DNA of 64,000 nt from Plastoroseomonas hellenica (GTDB lineage Bacteria > Pseudomonadota > Alphaproteobacteria > Acetobacterales > Acetobacteraceae): assembly GCF_018129085.1 (NCBI RefSeq), contig NZ_JAAGBB010000005.1, positions 166,738 to 230,737 on the forward strand, read 5' to 3'. The translations under genes were made by a program, and so were the position numbers. This document shows, in pieces, positions 7,457-14,732 of the stretch. A model generated the notes under the pieces. It was not told the DNA's origin. It did not search any database and saw only the letters and a program-made list of their open reading frames with translations. Each line of letters starts with the position of its first letter. Positions within the stretch are counted from its first letter, which is position 1.

Positions 7457-9046
7457 TCAGTGGGCGAACAGTGATGATGTGGGGCAGATTTTCGCCGGCA
7501 TTGACAGCGGGACGAGCCGCACCGGCACCGATGATGGCGTTACCGAGACCGTGGCCGAGAAGGTCACGGCGACGTCGTGCACGGGTACTAGCTCGAACTC
7601 CCGGATCACCATGCTCAGGAAGTGGGTCAACAGGTACTCGGCCTGGTGGCGACCGATGCAATGTCGCGCTCCCGCGCCAAACGGCATGGCGCTGCCGATG
7701 GACTCGGCCGGCCGCTCGCTGCCTGGTTCTGCGGCGAAACGGCACGGGTTGAAGAGCTGCGCGTCCGCGAAGAACGCCTCGTTCAGGCCCACGGCGGTCT
7801 TCATCCACATCACATTCGTCCTGGCCGGGATACTGAGTCCCTCTACCTCCATCGACCGGGTCTCGGAGATCTTCGAGCTGAACGGCACGGGCGGAAACAG
7901 GCGCATGGTCTCGTGGAGGATGTTCAGCACGAAGAGGCCCCCTGCACGCTTGCCCGCGTCTCCGGCTTGAAGCAGCCGGGCCCGGGCCTCGTCCTGCACG
8001 TCCGGATTTCGGGAAAGCAGATAGAGCGCCTGCGCCATGGTGTAGCTCATGGCGTCGGTTCCGCCCGCGACGAGCGAGATCAACTCCTCCACGCATTCCT
8101 CGTGGCTCCAGCTCGCCTTGCCGCCCGACGGATCGAGCTTCAGGCTGACAAGCCTTCCCAGCGCATCCCGCGCCTCGTCCCCTCCCGCTCTCGAACGCCG
8201 TTGCAGCCGCCGCTCCAACACGGCTTCCAGATGGTCGAAGAGGTAGCGATACGCGACTCTCGCCCGGCTCGCCCTGATCGGGAACAGCCATCGCACGAAG
8301 AAGGGATGAAAGGCCCGGAAGCTGATCGCTTCCTCGAGCTCCCCGATCGCCGCCAAGTACGCCGACAGGTCCGACCGCTGATCCCACTCCCCGCCGCAGA
8401 GGAATGAACCCAGGCTGTTCGCGCTCCAGTGATGGAGGTCGGCCTTCAGGCTGCCATGCCGGGTCTCGCCGGATTTCCAGGTCCCAAGATAGAGCGCGGA
8501 GACCTCCTCCATGCGGCAGGCCCCCTGCTGCACGGCTTTCGGCGCGAACTGCGGGTTCATCTGTTGCCGATGCGCCGTATGCCTCTCCCCCCTCTTCAAG
8601 CCCATCAGGCTTCGGGGCAGCACGGTGCTGTCGGCGACCCGGTTCGAATCCATGTCCTTATGCCCGAGATCCTTCGGTGCGACCGAGAGGGAGACGAATG
8701 GCCTGTTGCCCCATGCCATGTGGATCTTCACGACTGGGCCGTACAGCCGATGCATCTCCACGAGCGCCCGATCGCGGGCTCCGTGTTCGTGGAGCAGGAG
8801 AGACCTGAGGTTCCCGACGAAGAATGAGGGCTTCGGGCCAGGAATGTGGGCGTAGCGTCGAAACTCGCGCAATCGCAGGGCCACGCCCACCGCCAGGAGC
8901 CCGAGCGGGGCCAGTGCCGCGAGGAGCCAGGCCGCGGGGAAAGAGGATATGCGCGCGAGGGCGAAGCCACTGACAACGAGCAGGATGGCGACCACGAAGC
9001 CATAGATGCATTCGTACAGTTTCAGAAGGGTGGCGGTGCTCTTCAC
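7457..9046 (-). CDS. Cytochrome P450 with N-terminal membrane anchor
   Basis: A 529-residue P450 monooxygenase. Signatures are complete: I-helix AGGTDAMS (327-334), K-helix ETMR (379-382) and the haem loop FGAGARHCIG with the axial Cys463. Before the catalytic domain sit two hydrophobic stretches (about 9-31 and 37-56) and a proline-rich hinge (HIPGPKPSF, about 68), an arrangement more typical of microsomal eukaryotic P450s than of soluble bacterial ones. It is probably anchored in the inner membrane with the catalytic domain in the cytoplasm. No ferredoxin or reductase gene is adjacent. It lies between two broken dadA fragments, so it may be cargo of a rearranged segment. The substrate cannot be told; the family includes fatty-acid, terpene and sterol hydroxylases. 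Confidence 0.88.
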   Translation of the reverse strand: MKSTATLLKLYECIYGFVVAILLVVSGFALARISSFPAAWLLAALAPLGLLAVGVALRLREFRRYAHIPGPKPSFFVGNLRSLLLHEHGARDRALVEMHRLYGPVVKIHMAWGNRPFVSLSVAPKDLGHKDMDSNRVADSTVLPRSLMGLKRGERHTAHRQQMNPQFAPKAVQQGACRMEEVSALYLGTWKSGETRHGSLKADLHHWSANSLGSFLCGGEWDQRSDLSAYLAAIGELEEAISFRAFHPFFVRWLFPIRASRARVAYRYLFDHLEAVLERRLQRRSRAGGDEARDALGRLVSLKLDPSGGKASWSHEECVEELISLVAGGTDAMSYTMAQALYLLSRNPDVQDEARARLLQAGDAGKRAGGLFVLNILHETMRLFPPVPFSSKISETRSMEVEGLSIPARTNVMWMKTAVGLNEAFFADAQLFNPCRFAAEPGSERPAESIGSAMPFGAGARHCIGRHQAEYLLTHFLSMVIREFELVPVHDVAVTFSATVSVTPSSVPVRLVPLSMPAKICPTSSLFAH

Positions 9047-9202
9047 GGCAAGGCTCCCGGCAGGGCGAGATTGATCCCTGCGCGGGAGAAGACCGGACCT
9101 TGCGGCATCCGTCCTGAAGCCCGGACGAAATTTGCCTCCGAAATTCCGAAAGCATCCGAAGTTTGGCCGAACCTCAACGAGATCAGGCTTGTCCCCGATG
9201 TT

Positions 9203-9400
9203 TCACGGACGGCGCCTTCCGCAATTCGGCAAACATGCTCGGCGTCGCGCTCTGGCGGCTTCAGGCTTCAGCACGACGTCGAAGCGCCGCGCGAGAACAC
9301 GCGCCACTCTCTGCGCATGCAGGCATAGGCAGGTGTCGCGCACCAAGAGCGTGGTTTCGAGGCCAAGGTCGGCAGGAGCGGGCACCTGAACGGTTGACAT
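9203..9400 (-). pseudogene. MarR-family regulator remnant (N-terminal stub)
   Basis: The first about 47 residues (9260-9400) read like the N-terminus of a MarR regulator: a short leader, then ETTLLVRDTCLCLHAQRVAR and ARRFDVVLKPE, the first helix of the dimer region. After that the frame turns into arginine-rich sequence and stops, so the winged-helix DNA-binding part is gone. A palindromic operator-like site survives just upstream at 9417. This is a decayed regulator in the 510-bp gap between the P450 and the VOC gene; nothing else is recognised in that gap. Confidence 0.5.
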
Positions 9401-9416
9401 CCATCGACCATTTACG

Positions 9417-9426
9417 TTGATATCAA
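9417..9426. promoter_or_regulatory. Palindrome TTGATATCAA, MarR-type operator candidate
   Basis: A perfect 10-base palindrome in an A/T-rich patch, 17 bases upstream of the start of the MarR remnant and 130 bases upstream of the divergent VOC gene. MarR proteins commonly bind TTGAT-type palindromes in such divergent regions. Confidence 0.4.
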
Positions 9427-9556
9427 TCTAGATACGAGAAGGTCAATCGGCATCGGCGGCGCTTTCCCAGGGGACCGACGCGGACCGCTTCGGTGTGCCC
9501 TGGCGAGATCGATCCCGACCGACGCACGTCGAACCCCGATCAGAAAGGAGACGCTC

Positions 9557-10000
9557 ATGAAGATCGTGACCAGCCTCAGCTTCCAGGGCCAGTGCCGCGA
9601 GGCGTTCGAGTTCTACGCCAATGTCCTGGGCGGCAAGATCACCGCGGCCATACCCTATGGCGATGCGCCGCCGGGCATGCCCATCACCGACGAGAAGTGC
9701 AAGACCTGGCTGATGCACTGCTGGCTCGATGTGGGCGGCCAGGCGCTGATGGGCGCCGACATGGACGTCGGATGGGCACCCAACATTGCCAAGCCCAAGA
9801 ACGGCTTCGACGTCACCCTGCACACGGAGGACAAGGCCCAGGGCCAGAGCTGGTTCGACCGGCTGTCCGAAGGCGGCAAGCCGGTCATGCCCTTCGGCGA
9901 GACGTTCTGGTCGCCCGGCTTCGGCTCCCTGATCGACCGGTTCGGGGTCCCGTGGATGGTCAACACCATCCCTTCGGCCGGCTGGAAGCCGCAGGGCTGA
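9557..10000 (+). CDS. VOC/glyoxalase-fold protein, PhnB-like
   Basis: A 147-residue cytoplasmic protein of the vicinal-oxygen-chelate superfamily, PhnB/3-demethylubiquinone methyltransferase-like branch. The N-terminal LSFQGQCREAFEFYANVLGG is typical, as are the central GWAPN loop and the FW-x-PGFG segment near the C-terminus before the closing VPWMVN strand. Members are dimers, some metal-binding, and most have no known reaction. The ATG at 9557 follows AAAGGAGA. The MFS transporter gene is 168 bases downstream, with a short tandem repeat between, so co-transcription is uncertain. Confidence 0.85.
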   Translation: MKIVTSLSFQGQCREAFEFYANVLGGKITAAIPYGDAPPGMPITDEKCKTWLMHCWLDVGGQALMGADMDVGWAPNIAKPKNGFDVTLHTEDKAQGQSWFDRLSEGGKPVMPFGETFWSPGFGSLIDRFGVPWMVNTIPSAGWKPQG

Positions 10001-10012
10001 TCCCACCCCGAG

Positions 10013-10057
10013 CAAAATCGATAGAAGGCAAAATCGATAGAAGAAAATCGATAGAAG
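10013..10057. repeat. Triple tandem repeat of AAAATCGATAGAAG
   Basis: Three consecutive copies of a 14-16-base A/T-rich unit (AAAATCGATAGAAG, two of them preceded by C or GC) lie 13 bases after the VOC stop and 112 bases before the MFS start. Such repeats can be iterated regulator sites or slippage products. Confidence 0.7.
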
Positions 10058-10168
10058 AATGCGACCGGCTGTCGGCAGCGGCGGTGTTGATGCGTCCTTG
10101 GAGCGCCAACCACGCTCCGACGCCAGGGCAGGCCGGGGGGTGGTGCATGGAACGCCCCGGAGAATGCC

Positions 10169-11377
10169 ATGAACCATTCCTATCGCTGGGTGATCGTCGC
10201 GGCGGGCGGCCTGTTGGGCTGCGTCGCGATCGGCGCCATGTTCTCGCTGCCCGTCTTCCTGCGGCCGATGTCGCAGGACACGGGCTGGTCCGTCACCGGC
10301 ATCTCCACCGCGATGACGATCGGCTTCCTCGCCATGGCGGCGGCCAGCATGGTCTGGGGCGGCCTTTCCGACAGGTTCGGGCCGCGCCCGGTGGTGCTTG
10401 CAGGATCGGCCGTGCTGGCGGTGAGCCTGGCGCTTGCCAGCCGGGCCGGATCGCTGGCCGAGTTTCAGCTCCTGTTCGGCGCCCTGGTCGGCGCAGCGGC
10501 GGCCGCCGTCTTCGCGCCGATGATGGCCTGCGTGACCGGCTGGTTCGACACGCAGCGCGGCCTCGCCGTCTCCCTCGTCTCCGCCGGCATGGGCATGGCG
10601 CCGATGACCATGGCGCCGCTCGCGGCCTGGCTGGTGACGGTCCATGACTGGCGCACCGCCATGCAGATCATCGCCGGCATCGTGGCTGTCCTGATGATCC
10701 CTGCCGCGCTCCTCATACGCCGGCCGCCGGCGCTGGAAGGCGGGCAGGTCGGGAGTGCGGCGGAAGAGCCGCAATCGGACATGACGGTCCGGCAAGCGGT
10801 GCGCTCGCCGCAGTTCATCACGCTGATGCTGGCGAACTTCTTCTGCTGCGCCACCCATTCCGGCCCGATCTTCCACACGGTGAGCTATGCGGTGACCTGC
10901 GGCATCCCGATGATCGCGGCCGTGTCGATCTACAGCGTCGAGGGGCTGGCCGGCATGTTCGGCCGCATCGGGTTCGGCCTTGCGGGAGACCGGTTCGGCG
11001 CACAGCGCGTGCTGGTGATCGGGCTGCTGGCGCAGGCCTTCGGCGTGCTCGCCTATGCGTTCGTCGGCCAGCTCGGCGGCTTCTACGCCGTGGCGGTGGT
11101 GGTCGGCTTCATCTACGCCGGCACCATGCCGCTCTATGCCGTCATCATCCGCGAGAATTTCCCGCTGAGGATGATGGGCACGATCATCGGCGGCACGGCA
11201 ATGGCGGGCAGCCTCGGCATGTCCACGGGGCCGCTGGTCGGAGGTTTGATCTACGACCAATTCGACAGCTACGTGCTGATGTATATCGGCTCGTGGGGCG
11301 CGGGGCTGGCGGCCATGCTGATCCTCATGGCGTTCCGGCCGTTCCCCAGGAGGCAGGCAGCGATGGCCGTCGCGTAG
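10169..11377 (+). CDS. MFS transporter (monocarboxylate/oxalate-formate antiporter-like)
   Basis: A 402-residue major facilitator superfamily protein with about twelve hydrophobic segments in two halves joined by a charged loop near residues 190-215. The loop between segments 2 and 3 carries the signature GGLSDRFGPRP, with its partner GLAGDRFGAQR in the second half. Overall it resembles the monocarboxylate and oxalate/formate antiporter branch that exchanges organic acids across the inner membrane. The ATG at 10169 follows CCGGAGA. It sits beside the VOC protein in the segment framed by dadA fragments. The substrate is unknown. Confidence 0.85.
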   Translation: MNHSYRWVIVAAGGLLGCVAIGAMFSLPVFLRPMSQDTGWSVTGISTAMTIGFLAMAAASMVWGGLSDRFGPRPVVLAGSAVLAVSLALASRAGSLAEFQLLFGALVGAAAAAVFAPMMACVTGWFDTQRGLAVSLVSAGMGMAPMTMAPLAAWLVTVHDWRTAMQIIAGIVAVLMIPAALLIRRPPALEGGQVGSAAEEPQSDMTVRQAVRSPQFITLMLANFFCCATHSGPIFHTVSYAVTCGIPMIAAVSIYSVEGLAGMFGRIGFGLAGDRFGAQRVLVIGLLAQAFGVLAYAFVGQLGGFYAVAVVVGFIYAGTMPLYAVIIRENFPLRMMGTIIGGTAMAGSLGMSTGPLVGGLIYDQFDSYVLMYIGSWGAGLAAMLILMAFRPFPRRQAAMAVA

Positions 11378-11454
11378 AGCCTCGTGCCACGATCCCGGTC
11401 TACCCTGCCGGCGTTCTGCGATCTTGGACCGAGATGGATTCGAGGTGCTGCGTG

Positions 11455-11678
11455 GGCGCCGCCGCCCGGCTCCGCTCGTCATCCAGATGCGCGGTGATGG
11501 AATAGCCCTTCACCGGGTAGATGTTGATGCGATCGCCCAGCATGGCCGCGAAGCGGCGGCTGGCGACGCCGGCGCAGACCACCACCGCATCGGCCGCCAG
11601 CATCTCCGTGCTTCCGTCCGGGTTCTTCCAGCCGATGGCGATGCCGTCCCGGCCATGGGCGATGCTGTCCACCGCGGC
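11455..11678 (-). pseudogene. Broken dadA copy, internal fragment
   Basis: These 224 bases match 15106-15329 of the intact dadA-like gene with no length change, only scattered substitutions. They encode the stretch from about VDSIAHGRDG to DERSRAAAP. Both edges are abrupt: on the left the match ends in unrelated sequence after the MFS gene, on the right in the flank of the glycosyltransferase. The first 161 bases also occur at 7243-7403. Non-functional. Confidence 0.85.
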
Positions 11679-11728
11679 CCGCGGCGGAGGGCCAACTACC
11701 CTGCCTCACGCCGGGTTCGGCCCGGCCC

Positions 11729-13072
11729 TCATAGTGAAGACAGCACGGCGTCGATCTCATCCGCCGCCCGCGTGGCCGGGTGACCCTCCTCCGACAAGGA
11801 TGCGCCGAGGCGCGCGGCGCCGGCGCGGAATTCCGGCTCCACCAGCACGCGCCGGAGCGCTTCGGCGATGCGGCCCGGCGGGACGTCGCCAGATAGGCGG
11901 AGCCCGGCTCCGCGCGCAACCACGCGAGCAGCGTTCTCCGGCTGGTCGCCGAGCAGCGGCAGGCAGACCAGCGGGACGCCATGCGCGAGGGCCTTGGCAA
12001 CCGTCCCGAGCCCACATTGGGTCACGGCCGCCGACGCCTTTGGCAGCACCGCCGCGTGCGGCACGAACCGCTCCAGCCGGGCGTTCGGTGGCGCCCGGAA
12101 GCGCGCCAGGTCAAGCGCGGGGCCGAGGGTGACCAGGGCCTGCACCCCCTCCAGCATGCCTACCGCGGAGAGGCAGCGCCGCATCAACCCCTCCTGGCCC
12201 TGCGCCAGCGTGCTGAGGCTGATGAGCACCAGCCGGCGGTCGTCGCTCAGGGGCCACGGCGGTGTCCACGCCGGAGCGGCACCGGCGATATCGTCGCCAA
12301 GCGGGGTGCCGACGTGGCGGAGGTTGGCGGGTGCGTCGGCCCCCCTTCGTGCGGGGAAGTCGAAGGCGGCGCCGGCCAGCACCAGTACCCGGGCGACGCG
12401 GTCAAGCTGGTCGAAGGCGCCGCGCAGCGGCGGCAGGCGGAGCGCCGTGCGGGCCATGTTCAGCGCCGGCAGCCCGTCGCGCCGCCAGATGCGCTCCAAC
12501 GCAGCTTGGCCAAGCAGGTCGCGCAGGGCGCCGAGCGCCCCCGCGGGCGGCAACCAACCGGGCCCATAAGGTGGGACACCGGGCGCCGGCCGGATGGGCA
12601 CGGTGTGCGCGAGCGCGACGCCCGGGACGCCGGCAGCCTCCGCCGCGGCGAGGGCGCCGGGGAGCATGAAGTCCGCGACGACGAGATCGGCCGGAGCGCG
12701 CCGCAACTCCATCGCCACGCCCTCGGCCCAGGCCGGCGCCCAGAGCCAGGTCCGCGCCTCGGCGGACGCGCCGCGGAAAGCGCCCGGCGCCCAGCCGCCG
12801 AACAGGGCGCGGGCGGAGGGCGCCGAGTCCAGCGGGTGGGCCGCGGGTTCGCTGAGCGCCACAACCTCCGCCCCGGCCTGGGCCAGGCGACGGTGGAGGC
12901 CCGGGCTGGCTGGCAGGCGCGACCGGCGAATACCCGGACCGACCATGACGCGCAGAGAGTGGCCGCGCGCGGCGAGTTCGGCCAGCACGGGGAGAATGAG
13001 TTCGAGGTTCCCCCCGCCCTGGAAGACGGCACCGAGAATGCGGGCGGGGGACCTGCTCATGGCACCATGCAA
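11729..13072 (-). CDS. GT1-family glycosyltransferase (UGT/MGT-like)
   Basis: A 447-residue GT-B glycosyltransferase of the YjiC/macrolide glycosyltransferase type, which moves sugar from a nucleotide donor to a small hydrophobic acceptor. The N-terminal Rossmann half begins GAVFQGGGNLELILPVLAEL. The C-terminal donor half has the usual run FVPHAAVLPKASAAV...GLGTVAKALAHGVPLVCLP...DQPENA. The normally conserved THGG of the donor loop reads TQCG here, losing a His that usually contacts the phosphate, so activity or donor may differ. Start may be 13072 or ATG 13060 (MSRSPARILG); neither has a strong ribosome site. It is 14 bases after the Bug receptor gene on the same strand, perhaps one transcript. 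Confidence 0.8.
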   Translation of the reverse strand: MHGAMSRSPARILGAVFQGGGNLELILPVLAELAARGHSLRVMVGPGIRRSRLPASPGLHRRLAQAGAEVVALSEPAAHPLDSAPSARALFGGWAPGAFRGASAEARTWLWAPAWAEGVAMELRRAPADLVVADFMLPGALAAAEAAGVPGVALAHTVPIRPAPGVPPYGPGWLPPAGALGALRDLLGQAALERIWRRDGLPALNMARTALRLPPLRGAFDQLDRVARVLVLAGAAFDFPARRGADAPANLRHVGTPLGDDIAGAAPAWTPPWPLSDDRRLVLISLSTLAQGQEGLMRRCLSAVGMLEGVQALVTLGPALDLARFRAPPNARLERFVPHAAVLPKASAAVTQCGLGTVAKALAHGVPLVCLPLLGDQPENAARVVARGAGLRLSGDVPPGRIAEALRRVLVEPEFRAGAARLGASLSEEGHPATRAADEIDAVLSSL

Positions 13073-13086
13073 TGCCGGTCCGGGGA

Positions 13087-14112
13087 TCAGCCGGGAGGGC
13101 GCGCGCTGCCGAAAGCGCGCGCGCCCTCCTCGGCTCTCGCCCGTTGCTGGGAGATGAGTTCGGCAAGGTCATCCGGGGTGCCCGGGCGGGGAAGGGCCCC
13201 GGCAGCGCGCAGACGGTCCGCCACCGCGGGCTCGGCCAGCACCGTGCGGGTCTCGGCTGCGAGACGATCGCGCGTGGCGGCGTGCATGCCGGACCATCCA
13301 AACAGGCCATAGACGGCCTCGAGCCGCAGGTCCGGAAAGCCGGCCTCGGCGACGGTCGGCACCTCTGGCAGGGCAGGAGCGCGCTCGCGCGCCGAGACCG
13401 CCAGGGCGCGCACGCTCCCCTCGCGGATCAGCCCGAGGGCGGACGAGGCGGGGCCGAAGACGAGATGGATGCGACCAGCGGCGAGATCAGGTACGGCCGC
13501 GGCGATGCCGCGGTACGACACGAAGACCATCTCGGCGCCACGGTCGCGCAGGAACAGACGGAACGCGAGGTGGGGCAGCCCCGCCGCGCCATGCCAGTTC
13601 AGGGTCCCCGGCCGCTCACGCGCGAGGGTGAGCAGCCCCGCCATGTCGGTCGCCGGCAGGGCGGAGGGCACCGCAAAAGCATGGAACTCTGTGACAGCCG
13701 GGGCGACGGGGACGAGGTCCGTGTCGGGGTCGTAGGGCAGCGGCCTGTCGTGCAGGGCGGGGTTGGCGACAGCGAGGAAGCTGAACAGCAGGCTTTCGCC
13801 GGGGCGGGCGCGCGCGTGCGCTTCCGCAGCCAGGGTGCCGTCCGCACCAGGCCGGTTCTCGACCGGCAAGGGCTGGCCGAGGCGGCGCGCAAGCCCTTCA
13901 GCCAGCAGGCGGGCGGCGAGGTCCACGCCGGTGCCGGGCCCGCCAGGCGTCAGCAGGCGGACTTGGCGGACCGGCCAAGCCGCCGCGGCCGTGCCGGTCA
14001 GGCCGGAGACGGGGGGCTGCGCGGCCGCCGTCGTGGCTTTCGCGCCGCCGAGGAGGGCACTGAGGAGGCCGAGCGCGCGGCGGCGCGGGGCAGGGATGCC
14101 GGAGCGGTGCAT
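13087..14112 (-). CDS. Tripartite tricarboxylate transporter receptor (Bug family)
   Basis: A 341-residue periplasmic solute-binding protein of the Bug/TctC family. An N-terminal export signal begins with a cluster of arginines (PRRRALGLLSALLGG, Tat-like) and ends near AAAQPP. The mature part shows family blocks: RLLTPGGPGTGVDLAARLLAE, LGQPLPVENRPGADG and YRGIAAAVPDLAAGRIHLVFG. Bug proteins bind carboxylates or amides for TctAB permeases, but many, as here, have no permease genes nearby. Its 5' end overlaps the 3' end of the MarR regulator gene by about 115 bases, so the two are probably co-expressed. The ligand is unknown. Confidence 0.9.
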   Translation of the reverse strand: MHRSGIPAPRRRALGLLSALLGGAKATTAAAQPPVSGLTGTAAAAWPVRQVRLLTPGGPGTGVDLAARLLAEGLARRLGQPLPVENRPGADGTLAAEAHARARPGESLLFSFLAVANPALHDRPLPYDPDTDLVPVAPAVTEFHAFAVPSALPATDMAGLLTLARERPGTLNWHGAAGLPHLAFRLFLRDRGAEMVFVSYRGIAAAVPDLAAGRIHLVFGPASSALGLIREGSVRALAVSARERAPALPEVPTVAEAGFPDLRLEAVYGLFGWSGMHAATRDRLAAETRTVLAEPAVADRLRAAGALPRPGTPDDLAELISQQRARAEEGARAFGSARPPG

Positions 14113-14651
14113 GGCTGTGCTTCCTCTGTCGCGGCCGCGACCGGGCCGCGGCGGCTGGGCCGGCGACGGCCAGCGCCGGGCCGCGCATGCTCCTCGTTGG
14201 CGACGACAATGCGGGCGAGCAGGTCGAGCAGCGTCTCCCGCTCTGCCAACGAAAGCGGAGCGGTTATTTGGTGGCTGATCGCGGTCACCCGGGGGCGCAT
14301 GGCCTCGTGGAACGCGAGGCCCGCCGGCGTGAGTGTGAAGGCCCGAGCGCGGCGGTCGTGCGGCGCGACGCAGCGCGCCACAAGGCCGCGTGCCACGAGC
14401 ATGTCGAGCGCCTGGCCGGTCGAGGTGGCATCGCGCCCCACGGCGGCGGCGAGGCGGGCGGCGTCGAGCCCGGGCGTCGCACGCACCTGCACGACGAGGG
14501 CATACTGCCAGTTGGCCATGCCATGCTCGGCAAAGAGGCCGGCGAACAGGGAGTCGCAGACCTGCTGAAGGCGCCGGGCCAGGTGTTCCGGCGCCCGCAG
14601 GACGGTCACGGTCGGGAGGTCGGGGCGAGGCGCGGATCGTGGCTGAGCCAT
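13998..14651 (-). CDS. MarR-family transcriptional regulator
   Basis: A 217-residue regulator. Residues 20-160 form a MarR winged helix: a first helix with RRLQQVCDSLFAGLFAEHGM, the recognition region LDAARLAAAVGRDATSTGQALDML, and the wing RGLVARCVAPHDRRARAFTLTPAG. The last about 50 residues are arginine- and proline-rich, atypical, and lie over the beginning of the Bug receptor gene, so the true stop may reflect loss of an earlier one. The TAAG-N4-CTTA palindrome five bases upstream of its start fits autoregulation. It probably controls the Bug receptor and perhaps the glycosyltransferase downstream. Confidence 0.85.
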   Translation of the reverse strand: MAQPRSAPRPDLPTVTVLRAPEHLARRLQQVCDSLFAGLFAEHGMANWQYALVVQVRATPGLDAARLAAAVGRDATSTGQALDMLVARGLVARCVAPHDRRARAFTLTPAGLAFHEAMRPRVTAISHQITAPLSLAERETLLDLLARIVVANEEHARPGAGRRRPSRRGPVAAATEEAQPCTAPASLPRAAARSASSVPSSAARKPRRRPRSPPSPA

Positions 14652-14655
14652 ATGC

Positions 14656-14667
14656 TAAGAATACTTA
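14656..14667. promoter_or_regulatory. Palindrome TAAG-AATA-CTTA, operator candidate
   Basis: A perfect 4+4 inverted repeat five bases upstream of the MarR start, beside a TATAGT-like -10 element on the minus strand (around 14668-14673). Binding here would block the regulator's own promoter. Confidence 0.45.
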
Positions 14668-14732
14668 CTATAGACCCTGGCTGCAAGCGGCCTGAAGGGC
14701 GCCGCCCTGCGGCGACCTTCGGAAGCGGGTCA

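Noticed and set aside
9443..11482. 679-codon minus-strand frame
   Set aside because: Antisense of the VOC and MFS genes, a usual artefact of GC-rich codons; no conserved content.
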